Assembly (NCBI RefSeq): GCF_004959925.1
Contig: NZ_SPUW01000003.1
Coordinates: 725,146 to 789,145 of the forward strand
Source: Pseudooceanicola onchidii
GTDB taxonomy: Bacteria > Pseudomonadota > Alphaproteobacteria > Rhodobacterales > Rhodobacteraceae
Length of the DNA stretch: 64,000 bases
Direction: 5' to 3'
Of this stretch, positions 9,054 to 19,570 are shown in pieces (position 1 is the first letter of the stretch; every line of letters begins with the position of its first letter). Position numbers and translations under genes: made by a program. Under the pieces are notes generated by a model. The model saw nothing but the letters and a program-made list of their open reading frames with translations, searched no databases and was not told the origin of the DNA.

Positions 9054-9407
9054 ATGCAGCTGAACGAGATCGACTATGGCCGCGCCCGCCCGATCGAGGG
9101 CTACGGCCCCGGCTTCTTCCGGATCGGCGGCGAGGTCATCACCGGCCCGGCCCTGATCACGGCTGACCGCGCGCAGGCCTGGGGCGGGTATGACGACACC
9201 GCCGCGCTGCTGCCGCTGGCGGGCCAGATCGACGTGCTGTTCATCGGCACCGGGGCCGAGATGGCCTATCTGCCGCCCGCGTTCCGCACCACCCTCGACA
9301 CCGCCGGGATCGGCGTCGAACCCATGGCCTCGGCCGCCGCCTGCCGCACCTACAACGTGCTGCTCTCGGAAGGGCGCCGCGTGGCCGCCGCGCTGCTGCC
9401 GGTCTGA
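9054..9407 (+). CDS. Mth938-like (DUF498) protein
   Basis: A 117-aa small globular protein of the Mth938/NDUFAF3-like family. The recognisable stretches are GYGPGFFRIGG near residue 17, IDVLFIGTGAEM near residue 58, and a C-terminal ACRTYNVLLSEGRRVAAALLP. Family members are linked to assembly of respiratory complex I in mitochondria; bacterial function is not established. It starts 7 nt after the TSUP gene and is commonly found beside secDF in alphaproteobacteria. Confidence 0.82.
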   Translation: MQLNEIDYGRARPIEGYGPGFFRIGGEVITGPALITADRAQAWGGYDDTAALLPLAGQIDVLFIGTGAEMAYLPPAFRTTLDTAGIGVEPMASAAACRTYNVLLSEGRRVAAALLPV

Positions 9408-9525
9408 TCTTCCCCTGGTTCCCATATCCTGGGGGGAGCCCGCAGGGCGGGGGGCAAAGCCCCCATGGACCCCTCCGACCAAGTTGCCGCTTCCGGTAAT
9501 CCGTCAAATCGGTTAGGCCAAATTC
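9408..9525. repeat. Copy of a dispersed G+C-rich intergenic repeat
   Basis: The gap between the Mth938-like gene and ccmA holds a CATATCCTGGGGGGAG unit followed by GGGGGCAAAGCCCCC, a short perfect inverted repeat. The same unit, in either orientation, recurs at 12,256-12,412, 22,200-22,330 and 32,105-32,190. No coding sequence is evident. Confidence 0.5.
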
Positions 9526-10143
9526 ATGACTTTGAAGGTGTTGGATCTTGGGGTGTCGCGGGGCGGCGTGCCGGTGCTCGAGGGCGTGAATTTCGCCGTC
9601 GATCCGGGCGAGGCCATCGTGCTGACCGGACCGAACGGCGTCGGCAAGACGACCCTGCTGCGCACCCTTGCGGGGCTGCAACCGGCCTATGGGGGCAAGA
9701 TCGTCGTGCCGGACCCCGAGGCGATGACCTATGCCGCCCACGCCGACGGGATCAAGGCCGTGCTGAGCGTGGCCGAGAACCTGATGTTCTGGGCGAAGAT
9801 CCATGGCACCGACGGCATCGACGGCGCGCTGGAGGCCTTCAACCTGCGCGACCTGGCCGACCGCCCGGCGGGCAGCCTGTCCGCGGGGCAGAAACGGCGG
9901 TTGGGGCTGGCGCGGCTGTCGGTGACCGGGCGGCCGATCTGGCTTCTGGATGAACCGACCGTCAGTCTCGACAAGGCCTCGGTCACGCTGTTCGGAGACG
10001 TGATGCGTGCGCATCTGGCGCAGGGCGGATCGGCGGTGATCGCCAGCCATATCGACATGGGGCTCGAGGTGCGGGTGATCGACCTCACCCCCTATCGCGC
10101 CCGCGCCAAGGTATCGCGCGATTATGACGAGGCCTTCCTGTGA
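9526..10143 (+). CDS. ccmA: Heme exporter ATP-binding protein CcmA
   Basis: A 205-aa ABC ATPase of cytochrome c maturation system I. It drives release of heme-loaded CcmE from the CcmBC complex. The Walker A motif GPNGVGKTTLLR (about residues 34-45), signature LSAGQKRR, and Walker B WLLDEPTVSLD are intact. The stop overlaps the start of ccmB by 4 bp. Together with ccmBCDG it forms a compact operon; ccmE, ccmF and ccmH are not here. Confidence 0.95.
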   Translation: MTLKVLDLGVSRGGVPVLEGVNFAVDPGEAIVLTGPNGVGKTTLLRTLAGLQPAYGGKIVVPDPEAMTYAAHADGIKAVLSVAENLMFWAKIHGTDGIDGALEAFNLRDLADRPAGSLSAGQKRRLGLARLSVTGRPIWLLDEPTVSLDKASVTLFGDVMRAHLAQGGSAVIASHIDMGLEVRVIDLTPYRARAKVSRDYDEAFL

Positions 10144-10796
10144 TCGCGATCCTGACCCGGGACATCCGGCTTGCGGTGCGTGCGGGCGGGGGCTTTGGCC
10201 TTGGCCTTGCGTTCTTCCTGATCGTCGTGGTGCTGGTGCCCTTCGCCGTGGGGCCCGAGGTGCGGCTGCTGTCGACCATCGCGCCGGGGATCCTGTGGAT
10301 CGGCGCGCTTCTGGCCTGCCTGCTGTCGCTGGACCGGATCTTCGCGCTTGATCGCGAGGACGGCTCGCTCGACCTGCTGGCAACCTCTCCGGTGCCGCTC
10401 GAAGGGGTGGTGGCGATGAAGGCGCTGGCGCATTGGATCACCACCGGCCTGCCACTTGTGGTGGCGGCGCCGGTGCTGGGGGTGCTGATGTCGCTGCCGG
10501 TCGAGGGCTTCCGCTGGCTGGTGATTTCTCTGGCGGTCGGCACGCCGGCGCTGTCGACGATCGGGGCCTTCGGCGCGGCGCTGACCGTGGGGATCAAGCG
10601 CGGCGGGTTGCTGCTGTCGCTGCTGGTGCTGCCGCTATACGTGCCGACGCTTATTTTCGGGGCCGAGGTCGCGCGGGCGGGGGCCACCGGATTGGATGTC
10701 GAGACCCCGCTGGTGCTGCTGGGCGCGGTGACCTGCGTCACGGTGGCGCTCTTGCCGTTCGCCTCGGCGGCGGTACTAAGGATGAACCTGCGGTAA
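10140..10796 (+). CDS. ccmB: Heme exporter protein CcmB
   Basis: A 218-aa inner-membrane subunit with about six hydrophobic helices. It pairs with CcmA and CcmC in the complex that handles heme-CcmE. The family features LDRIFALDREDGSLDLL near residue 62 and the G-rich ALSTIGAFGAALTVG are present. The GTG start at 10,140 overlaps ccmA by 4 bp. Confidence 0.93.
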   Translation: MIAILTRDIRLAVRAGGGFGLGLAFFLIVVVLVPFAVGPEVRLLSTIAPGILWIGALLACLLSLDRIFALDREDGSLDLLATSPVPLEGVVAMKALAHWITTGLPLVVAAPVLGVLMSLPVEGFRWLVISLAVGTPALSTIGAFGAALTVGIKRGGLLLSLLVLPLYVPTLIFGAEVARAGATGLDVETPLVLLGAVTCVTVALLPFASAAVLRMNLR

Positions 10797-10836
10797 CGTG
10801 ATTTGCCGCCCCTCGCGGAGGAGGTAGAGAGGACGC

Positions 10837-11568
10837 ATGGCCTCGATCTGGGAATATGCCAATCCGAAGAAGTTCACCCGCACGGTGGACGTGCTGCTGC
10901 CACCCGTCGCGGTGCTGGCCGTGCTGGCGCTGGTCACCGGGCTTGTCTGGGGCTTCTTCTTCACGCCGGACGACTACAAGCAGGGCTCGACCGTCAAGAT
11001 CATCTACCTGCATGTTCCTTCCGCCTTGCTGGCGATCAATGCCTGGCTGATGATGCTGGTGGCGTCGCTGATCTGGCTGATCCGGCGGCACCATGTCTCG
11101 GCGCTGGCCGCGCGTGCGGCGGCCCCCGTGGGCGCAGTGATGACGGTGATTGCGCTGGTTACCGGTGCGATCTGGGGCCAGCCGATGTGGGGGACCTGGT
11201 GGGCCTGGGATCCGCGGCTGACCTCGTTCCTGATCCTGTTCCTTTTCTACCTGGGCTACATCGCGCTCTGGTCGGCGATTGAAAACGACGACACTGCCGC
11301 CGACCTGACCTCGGTGCTGTGCCTCGTGGGGTCGGTGTTCGCCATCCTGTCGCGCTATGCGGTGAACTTCTGGAACCAGGGGCTGCACCAGGGTGCGTCG
11401 CTGAGCCTGGACAAGGAAGAAAACGTGGCGGACGTCTTCTATTTCCCGCTGCTGGTGTGCATCGGGGGCTTCGTGCTGCTGTTCGTCGCGCTGGTTCTGC
11501 TGCGCACGCGGACCGAAATCCGCGCCCGCCGGACCCGGGCGCTTCTGGCGAGGGAACGGATGACATGA
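10837..11568 (+). CDS. ccmC: Heme export/chaperone protein CcmC
   Basis: A 243-aa six-helix membrane protein of the heme-handling protein family, which passes heme to CcmE. The tryptophan-rich WWD motif GQPMWGTWWAWDPRLT lies near residue 115, and heme-ligand histidines are found in IIYLHVP (about residue 60) and in LHQGASL (about 185). The ATG at 10,837 follows GGAGGTAGAGAGG. The stop overlaps ccmD by 4 bp. Confidence 0.95.
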   Translation: MASIWEYANPKKFTRTVDVLLPPVAVLAVLALVTGLVWGFFFTPDDYKQGSTVKIIYLHVPSALLAINAWLMMLVASLIWLIRRHHVSALAARAAAPVGAVMTVIALVTGAIWGQPMWGTWWAWDPRLTSFLILFLFYLGYIALWSAIENDDTAADLTSVLCLVGSVFAILSRYAVNFWNQGLHQGASLSLDKEENVADVFYFPLLVCIGGFVLLFVALVLLRTRTEIRARRTRALLARERMT

Positions 11569-11723
11569 TCCCCGATCTGGGCAAATACGCGGGCGCGGTT
11601 CTGTCGTCCTACGCGGTGTCGATCACGCTGATCGTTCTGCTGGTGGCGGTCAGCCTCTGGCGGTCCCGTCGCGCCGCACAGGCGCTGCGCGAGGTCGAGG
11701 AGAGGGTGAAGCGCAATGGCTAG
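11565..11723 (+). CDS. ccmD: Heme exporter protein CcmD
   Basis: A 52-aa single-helix membrane protein. One hydrophobic segment (SSYAVSITLIVLLVAVSLW) is followed by a basic and charged cytoplasmic tail, the standard CcmD architecture. It helps CcmABC release holo-CcmE. It overlaps ccmC by 4 bp and ccmG by 8 bp. Confidence 0.9.
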   Translation: MIPDLGKYAGAVLSSYAVSITLIVLLVAVSLWRSRRAAQALREVEERVKRNG

Positions 11724-12255
11724 GATCTCGCCACTCATGATCCTGCCACCGCTGATCTTCGCCGGTCTGGCAGGGGCCTTCTATGTCAGCCTCTATCGCG
11801 AGAACCCCGATCAACTGCCGACGGCGCTTGCGGGCAGGCCCGCACCGGCCGTGGCGCTGACGTCGCTTGGCGATCTGCCGGCGTTCGACGATGCCGCCTT
11901 GCGCGACGGCGAGGTCAAGCTGGTCAACTACTGGGCATCCTGGTGCGCGCCCTGCCGGGTGGAACACCCCAATCTGACCGCCCTGGCCGAGGAGGGCATC
12001 ACCGTGCTGGGCGTGAACTACAAGGACCAGCCCGACAATGCGCTTGGCTTTCTTGAGGAGCTTGGCAATCCCTATGCCGCTGTCGGAGCCGATCCGCAGG
12101 GGCGCATGGCGCTGAACTGGGGCCTCTACGGCGTGCCCGAGACCTATGTCATCGACGGCGATGGCAATGTCGTTCTGCGTTTCGCCGGTCCGATCACGCA
12201 GCGGGTGATCGACAATGACATCCGCCCGGCGCTGGCCAAGGCGCGCGGAGAGTAG
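11716..12255 (+). CDS. ccmG: Periplasmic thiol:disulfide oxidoreductase CcmG/DsbE
   Basis: A 179-aa membrane-anchored thioredoxin-fold protein that keeps the apocytochrome c CxxCH cysteines reduced for heme attachment. An N-terminal anchor helix (about residues 7-25) precedes WASWCAPC with the redox cysteines C77 and C80, and the CcmG-type GVPETYVID cis-proline loop follows near residue 142. It is the last gene of the ccm operon. Confidence 0.95.
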   Translation: MARISPLMILPPLIFAGLAGAFYVSLYRENPDQLPTALAGRPAPAVALTSLGDLPAFDDAALRDGEVKLVNYWASWCAPCRVEHPNLTALAEEGITVLGVNYKDQPDNALGFLEELGNPYAAVGADPQGRMALNWGLYGVPETYVIDGDGNVVLRFAGPITQRVIDNDIRPALAKARGE

Positions 12256-12412
12256 GGGGCGCTGCCCCCGTCCTGCGGACTCCCCCGGGATATTTTCAGC
12301 AAAAAGAAGCGCGCGGCGTGTGTGCTTCTTCTGGTTTGAAATACCTCGGGGGAGGTGCGAAGCACCGGGGGCAGAGCCCCCAATGACAGTACCGGGGGCA
12401 GAGCCCCCATTG
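12256..12412. repeat. Inverted pair of the dispersed intergenic repeat
   Basis: A unit beginning CTCCCCCGGGATATTTTCAG (12,280 onward) ends in AAGAAGC; a second, inverted copy lies at about 12,325-12,355, so the two arms could form a long hairpin. They are followed by two GGGGGCAGAGCCCCC short inverted repeats in tandem (about 12,367-12,382 and 12,393-12,408). No gene is evident. Related copies are at 9.4, 22.2 and 32.1 kb. Confidence 0.55.
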
Positions 12413-12441
12413 AAAAAGGCCGGTCACGGGGACCGGCCTTT
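12413..12441 (-). terminator. Rho-independent terminator of acnA
   Basis: An 11-bp stem (12,415-12,425 with 12,431-12,441, loop of 5) carries a U run on the minus transcript (A run 12,413-12,417). It lies 19 nt past the acnA stop codon. Confidence 0.8.
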
Positions 12442-12459
12442 GTCGTTCTTGGCGGCAGG

Positions 12460-15234
<2,775 letters not shown>

Positions 15235-15318
15235 TGTGGCTCCCTTCCATAATCATGAGGGTTATAGCTGTCCCGGTTCTGCCCGATTGCAAGGGGGCGA
15301 TCAAGAGATCCGGCGATA

Positions 15319-15336
15319 TTGTATGCAATTGTATAC
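15319..15336. promoter_or_regulatory. Candidate operator between acnA and the DUF1223 gene
   Basis: TTGTATGCAATTGTATAC is a near-perfect inverted repeat with one mismatch, centred on AATT, within the 213-bp divergent gap. The TTGTATxCAA shape resembles half sites of GntR-family repressors. It is 85 bp upstream of acnA and 112 bp upstream of the other gene. Which regulator binds, if any, is unknown. Confidence 0.3.
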
Positions 15337-15447
15337 CTCATGTGGTGCGGCAGGCAAGGCACGCTACGGGTGGTCGCGAAACCTTGATTGGTTGTTTCAT
15401 GCCGCCGCCTCTAGCTATGATGGACAGATGCAGGGACAGAGGTGACG

Positions 15448-16161
15448 ATGCTCGCTCGGATCGGGATTGCCGCGTTGATATCATTGGGGCTTCTAAGCGT
15501 CGGCGCATCTGCGCAGGCCGATCAGGAGCCGCCCGTGGTGGTTGAGCTGTTCACCTCTCAGGGGTGTTCATCCTGCCCGCCGGCCGATGCCTTCCTGTCC
15601 CTTCTGGCCGAGCGTGAGGATGTGATCGCCCTGGGGTTCCATGTCGATTACTGGGATTACATCGGCTGGCGGGATGTCTTCGGGTCGCCCGCTTTTTCGG
15701 CACGTCAGAAGGGCTATGCCCGGACCGCAGGGCGGCGGTCGATCTATACGCCGCAGATGATCGTGCAGGGCGACAGCGACGTGGTCGGCACCCACCCGAT
15801 GGATGTGACCGACCTGATTTCGTCCTATCGCGAGGTCCCGCAGGACGTGCTGCTGCAGTTGCAGCGGGCCGGTGACGGGATGATCCGCATCTCGGCCAAG
15901 GCCGTGCGCAACCCGGGCGGACCGCTGGTGATCCAGCTGATCCGCTATGATCCCGAAGCGCACGTCGACATCACACGGGGCGAGAACGCGGGCCAGAAAC
16001 TGACCTATTCCAACGTCGTGACCGATTGGCGCGTGCTGGGGGAATGGGATGCCTCGGCGCCGTTCCAGGCCGAAGTGCCCGCCAAGGGCGAAAAGCCCGT
16101 CGTCGTCCTGATCCAGCACAAGGGCCCGGGCCCGATCGAGGCGGCGGCGCGGTTGCGTTAG
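15448..16161 (+). CDS. DUF1223 exported thioredoxin-like protein
   Basis: A 237-aa protein of the DUF1223 family. A signal peptide (ending SAQA near residue 24) is followed by VVELFTSQGCSSCPPAD, a CxxC motif (C-S-S-C) at the start of a thioredoxin-like fold, and HVDYWDYIGWRD and RRSIYTPQMIVQG, both typical of the family. Role unknown; periplasmic redox or metal handling is plausible. ATG at 15,448 is favoured because AGAGG lies 5 nt before it; GTG at 15,442 is possible. The stop overlaps the convergent acyltransferase gene. Confidence 0.85.
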   Translation: MLARIGIAALISLGLLSVGASAQADQEPPVVVELFTSQGCSSCPPADAFLSLLAEREDVIALGFHVDYWDYIGWRDVFGSPAFSARQKGYARTAGRRSIYTPQMIVQGDSDVVGTHPMDVTDLISSYREVPQDVLLQLQRAGDGMIRISAKAVRNPGGPLVIQLIRYDPEAHVDITRGENAGQKLTYSNVVTDWRVLGEWDASAPFQAEVPAKGEKPVVVLIQHKGPGPIEAAARLR

Positions 16162-17060
16162 GCTTCGGACCGGCCCTGGTCGTCCTTCCAGCGGCGGTGC
16201 AGCCACAGCCACAGCCCGGGGTGCTGCCGCACCATCCGTTCCAGTGAATCGTTCAGCTGCTGTCCCATCACCTCGGGCGTGGTGTGCGGGATCGGATCAT
16301 CGAACCACAGCCGGAACGACACGCCATCGTCCTGCCGGATGCCATAGCACGGCAGGATCAGCGCGTCGTACTTCAGCGCGATTTCGGGAACGGACAGGGC
16401 GGTATAGGCGGTCTGGCCAAAGAAGGTCAGCGGTGCGCCATGGCCAAAGTGCTGATCCGACAGCATGGCCATGATGTTGCCTTCACGCACGAATTTCATC
16501 ATCTCGGCCAGCCCGCGCCGCCCGCGTTCGAAGACCGGCGGAGAGGTCTGGACGATGGCGCGCACGTAGTGGCGGTTGAAATAGACGTTGTTGAGCGGCC
16601 GGTAGAGCCCGCCGACATCGCCGAACTTCATCGACACGAAGCCCCGCACCGCGTCGTAGTTGCCGAAATGACCCGAGATCAGGAAGACCGGGCGGCCCTT
16701 GGCGCGGGCGTCTTCCAGCGCGGCCCAGCCGGGGCCTTCGGGGGTGATGTCGCGCAGGCGGTCCTTGAACTCCTCGCCCGAATAGATCTCGATCAGGGTG
16801 CGGGCGGCGTTGTCGGGCACGGCGCGGACGATCCTGTCGACCTCGGCCTCGGGCAGGTCGGGCCAGGCGTGGGCCAGGTTGGCGCGGATACGCCTGGGCC
16901 AGCCGGCCAGCGGCGACAGGACCCGGGTCGAAAACCCGCCGATCAGGGCCAGCCGCGCCTTGTAGGGCAGGGCGAGCGCCAGTTTCACCATCCCGCCCAG
17001 CACGAGATTGACAAGGTACTGGCCGATGCGGGTCGGCAGGGGAAGGTCCTTCGGCTCCAT
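16158..17060 (-). CDS. Lipid A biosynthesis acyltransferase (LpxL/HtrB family)
   Basis: A 300-aa membrane-associated acyltransferase that should add a secondary acyl chain to lipid A from acyl-ACP. The catalytic HX4D motif appears as HFGNYD near residue 131. An amphipathic hydrophobic N-terminus and the C-terminal WLWLHRRWK motif complete the family pattern. It overlaps the upstream DMT permease gene by one base, so the pair is co-transcribed. Which lipid A position it acylates cannot be told. Confidence 0.9.
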   Translation of the reverse strand: MEPKDLPLPTRIGQYLVNLVLGGMVKLALALPYKARLALIGGFSTRVLSPLAGWPRRIRANLAHAWPDLPEAEVDRIVRAVPDNAARTLIEIYSGEEFKDRLRDITPEGPGWAALEDARAKGRPVFLISGHFGNYDAVRGFVSMKFGDVGGLYRPLNNVYFNRHYVRAIVQTSPPVFERGRRGLAEMMKFVREGNIMAMLSDQHFGHGAPLTFFGQTAYTALSVPEIALKYDALILPCYGIRQDDGVSFRLWFDDPIPHTTPEVMGQQLNDSLERMVRQHPGLWLWLHRRWKDDQGRSEA

Positions 17061-17959
17061 CAGACAGGATCCTGGCCCTTGGCCTCGGCGACGGCCGGGG
17101 CGGTCTTGGTTTCGCGGTACCAGACGTAAAGGCCGGCGCCCACCACGACGATCGCGCCGACGACGGTCCAGAGGTCGGGGTATTCGTCATAGATCAACGC
17201 GCCCCAGAGCGTGGCGAAGATCAGCCCGGTATAGGCGAAGGGGGCCAGCATCGCGGCCTCGCCTTCGGTGAAGGCCCGGATGAAGGACAGCTGTCCGATC
17301 GTGCCGACCATGGCCAGGCCCAGCATCAGCAACAGTGCCACCAGATCGGGTGTCTGCCAGTTCCAGACGACGATGCCCGAGGTCACCACGGACCCCAGCA
17401 GCGCCGCGTAAAGAAGCGAGGTCCAGGGGTCCTCGCGGTTGCCGATGTGGCGCGTCGCCAGGCTGTAGGCGGAATAGCAGACCGCCGCCATCAACGGGAA
17501 GATCGCTGTCCAGGAGAAGACGCCGGTGCCGGGCCGGATGATGATCATCGCACCGATCATGGCGACGACGATGCCCAGGATCCGGCGGGGGCCAAGCGCT
17601 TCGCCCAGGAAGATCGCCGCGCCAAGGGTGATGAGGACCGGGTTGATGTCCATGATCGCAGTGATCTCGGCCAGGCCCATGTAGCCCAGGCCGGTGAAGA
17701 AGCTGGCGGTCGCGCCGAACAGGAACATCGAGCGCAGGAACTGGAAGCCGGGATACTTGGTGCGCGCAACGGTCTTCAGTCGCGGCGCCACGAGGATCAG
17801 CACAAAGACCATCTGACCGGTGTAGCGGGCCCAAAGCGCCATGGCGGGGCCGGATCGCAGGTTGATGCCCTTGGCCAGGGCATCCATGCAGGTGAAAAAG
17901 AAGATGGCGCCGATCATGTAGACGATCGCACGGTTCTTCTGGGTCATCCGGGCCAGCAT
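17060..17959 (-). CDS. DMT-family (EamA) permease
   Basis: A 299-aa membrane protein with about ten hydrophobic helices in two EamA repeats. The first repeat is marked by the MGLAEITAIMDINPVLITL segment near residue 100 and the second by APFAYTGLIFATLWGALIY near 240. Family members export metabolites, but the substrate is unknown. The start at 17,959 is an ATG; MTQKNRA four codons later is an alternative. It leads the acyltransferase. The 264-bp gap above it contains nothing I can name. Confidence 0.85.
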   Translation of the reverse strand: MLARMTQKNRAIVYMIGAIFFFTCMDALAKGINLRSGPAMALWARYTGQMVFVLILVAPRLKTVARTKYPGFQFLRSMFLFGATASFFTGLGYMGLAEITAIMDINPVLITLGAAIFLGEALGPRRILGIVVAMIGAMIIIRPGTGVFSWTAIFPLMAAVCYSAYSLATRHIGNREDPWTSLLYAALLGSVVTSGIVVWNWQTPDLVALLLMLGLAMVGTIGQLSFIRAFTEGEAAMLAPFAYTGLIFATLWGALIYDEYPDLWTVVGAIVVVGAGLYVWYRETKTAPAVAEAKGQDPV

Positions 17960-18223
17960 CTCAGGCGGGTCCGACGGGGGGCAGGCAATGGGTCATGGCC
18001 AGAGCATTAGGAGGCCGCGTTGGCGGTGTCCATAGCGCGGGCGGGTCGGTGCGGGTGTGCGCAACCGGGGGATCGCGGGGGGCGTCGCGGTCAGGCCCGG
18101 CAGGCGATAGTTGTGGATGTCGACCTGACAGGGCTTTGGATTGGCTTCAATTTACCTATTTTCAGTGGCTTGCAGACTATTCCTCACCCGTTGCGCAATC
18201 ACATATCTCACAGTACGCAATCT

Positions 18224-19279
18224 CTACTCATCCTCCTCCTCGCCCGCGATCAGCAGCAGCTCTCCGCTGGCCTCCATTTCCCGGACGGCGCTGACGATAT
18301 TGGTCATCGCGGCCTCGGCGTCCTTGGCTTTCACCTTGCCGCCGTCCTTGACCTCTTCTCGGATGGCGTCGGCCATGCGACCCGACATGTTGGACAGGAC
18401 GTATTCGGCGGCGCGTTTCTCGGCCTCGGATACCGACCCGCCGACGGCCAGGACCAGATCGGACTGGTCCAGCACGCGCACGACCTTGGGGATGTCGCGC
18501 GGCGCGATGCGGTCGGGAATGTTGACGAAGGTGAAGATCGCCTTGCGCACGCTGTCGGCAAAATCCTTGTCCTGTTCGTCCAGCCCGGTCAGAACGTCAT
18601 CCCGCGCCGCCGCAGTGGAATAGTTGAGGATCGCGCCAACCCGTTCGGCCGGCCCCTGGTCAAAGACCGAAATGGGCAGGCTGTCCAGCTGCGTGGCCAG
18701 CGAAACACCGATACGTTCCAGCGCGTCGGGCGTCACGCCGGTGGTCTGGCTGACGGCATAGGCGATGCGCCGCGCCTTGTCGCCGGGCAGCAGGCCAAGC
18801 AGCTCTGCCGCCTTGGAAATATCCAGCTTCGACAGGATGATCGCCGAGACCTCGAGGCTTTCGCTTTCGACGATCGGCAACAGCTTCTGCGGGTCCAGCC
18901 CGCGAATGCGTTCCCACGGGTCGCCGGTCTGGCGCACCCCGGCCTCCTTGCGCAGGCGGGCGGCGGTATGCGGGCTGATCCGGCCGTCCAGCACCGACAG
19001 CGCCCCGGCCACGCCACGCGGGAAGGTAAGGCCAAGCGATTCGAGCTCCTGCGCGAATTCCTCGACCACCTCGTTCAGGGTGTCGCGGGTGATCGGGCGC
19101 ATGTCGCCCAGGATCCGTGTAAGATCGGCCTGCAGGTCATCGGGAAGGTCCTGAAAGGACACGTCCGCCCCTTCGGAGAGCGCGAGCCGGATGATGATCG
19201 CGGCTTTCTGGCGTCTGGTCAGGCCAATGCGGCCCTGCGCCGAGGGCGCGATCTGCGCCAGCGGAGTGAGTGTGCCCAT
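18224..19279 (-). CDS. FliG-like flagellar motor switch protein
   Basis: A 351-aa protein with the FliG three-part layout: N-terminal SRRQKAAIII-like segment (LTRRQKAAIIIRLAL, residues 20-34), middle armadillo region (AAELLGLLPGDKARRIAYAVSQTTG), and a C-terminal torque domain with FTFVNIPDRIAPRDIPKVVRVLDQ. In FliG this domain contacts MotA. No other flagellar gene is in the window, so it is outside any flagellar cluster here. It may be the cell's FliG or a divergent paralogue; the charged residues that contact MotA would need to be aligned. Confidence 0.8.
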   Translation of the reverse strand: MGTLTPLAQIAPSAQGRIGLTRRQKAAIIIRLALSEGADVSFQDLPDDLQADLTRILGDMRPITRDTLNEVVEEFAQELESLGLTFPRGVAGALSVLDGRISPHTAARLRKEAGVRQTGDPWERIRGLDPQKLLPIVESESLEVSAIILSKLDISKAAELLGLLPGDKARRIAYAVSQTTGVTPDALERIGVSLATQLDSLPISVFDQGPAERVGAILNYSTAAARDDVLTGLDEQDKDFADSVRKAIFTFVNIPDRIAPRDIPKVVRVLDQSDLVLAVGGSVSEAEKRAAEYVLSNMSGRMADAIREEVKDGGKVKAKDAEAAMTNIVSAVREMEASGELLLIAGEEEDE

Positions 19280-19359
19280 GTCTTACCCGGGGTTTCTGCC
19301 TTCGGTTCCCGGCAGTTAACCCTGAAGAGGTGAACAAAGGCTGAAGCCCGGGCGAAAGA

Positions 19360-19515
19360 TCAGCTTGAAACGATCTGTTCGCAGGCCCCGGTTTCGGTGT
19401 TCCACTGGTGGCCTTCGGCACAGGTCTGGGCCTGATGCTTGTCGGCGCAGGTGGATTGCGCCGTGGCGAGTGTCGGAAGGGTCAGAAGGGCAGTCACGAA
19501 TAGCGTCCGGATCAT
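19360..19515 (-). CDS. Small exported cysteine-containing protein
   Basis: A 51-aa product from an ATG at 19,515 preceded by GGGAGATC. The first 19 residues (MIRTLFVTALLTLPTLATA) form a clear signal peptide, leaving a 32-aa mature peptide with three cysteines and the pattern CAEGHQWNTETGACE, reminiscent of small cysteine-rich surface motifs. Located between fliG and purB. No function can be assigned. Confidence 0.6.
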   Translation of the reverse strand: MIRTLFVTALLTLPTLATAQSTCADKHQAQTCAEGHQWNTETGACEQIVSS

Positions 19516-19570
19516 GGCGATCTCCCTGTTGCGGGGCGATCCTAGCATGATCCGGCGCCATTCCGTAGGG

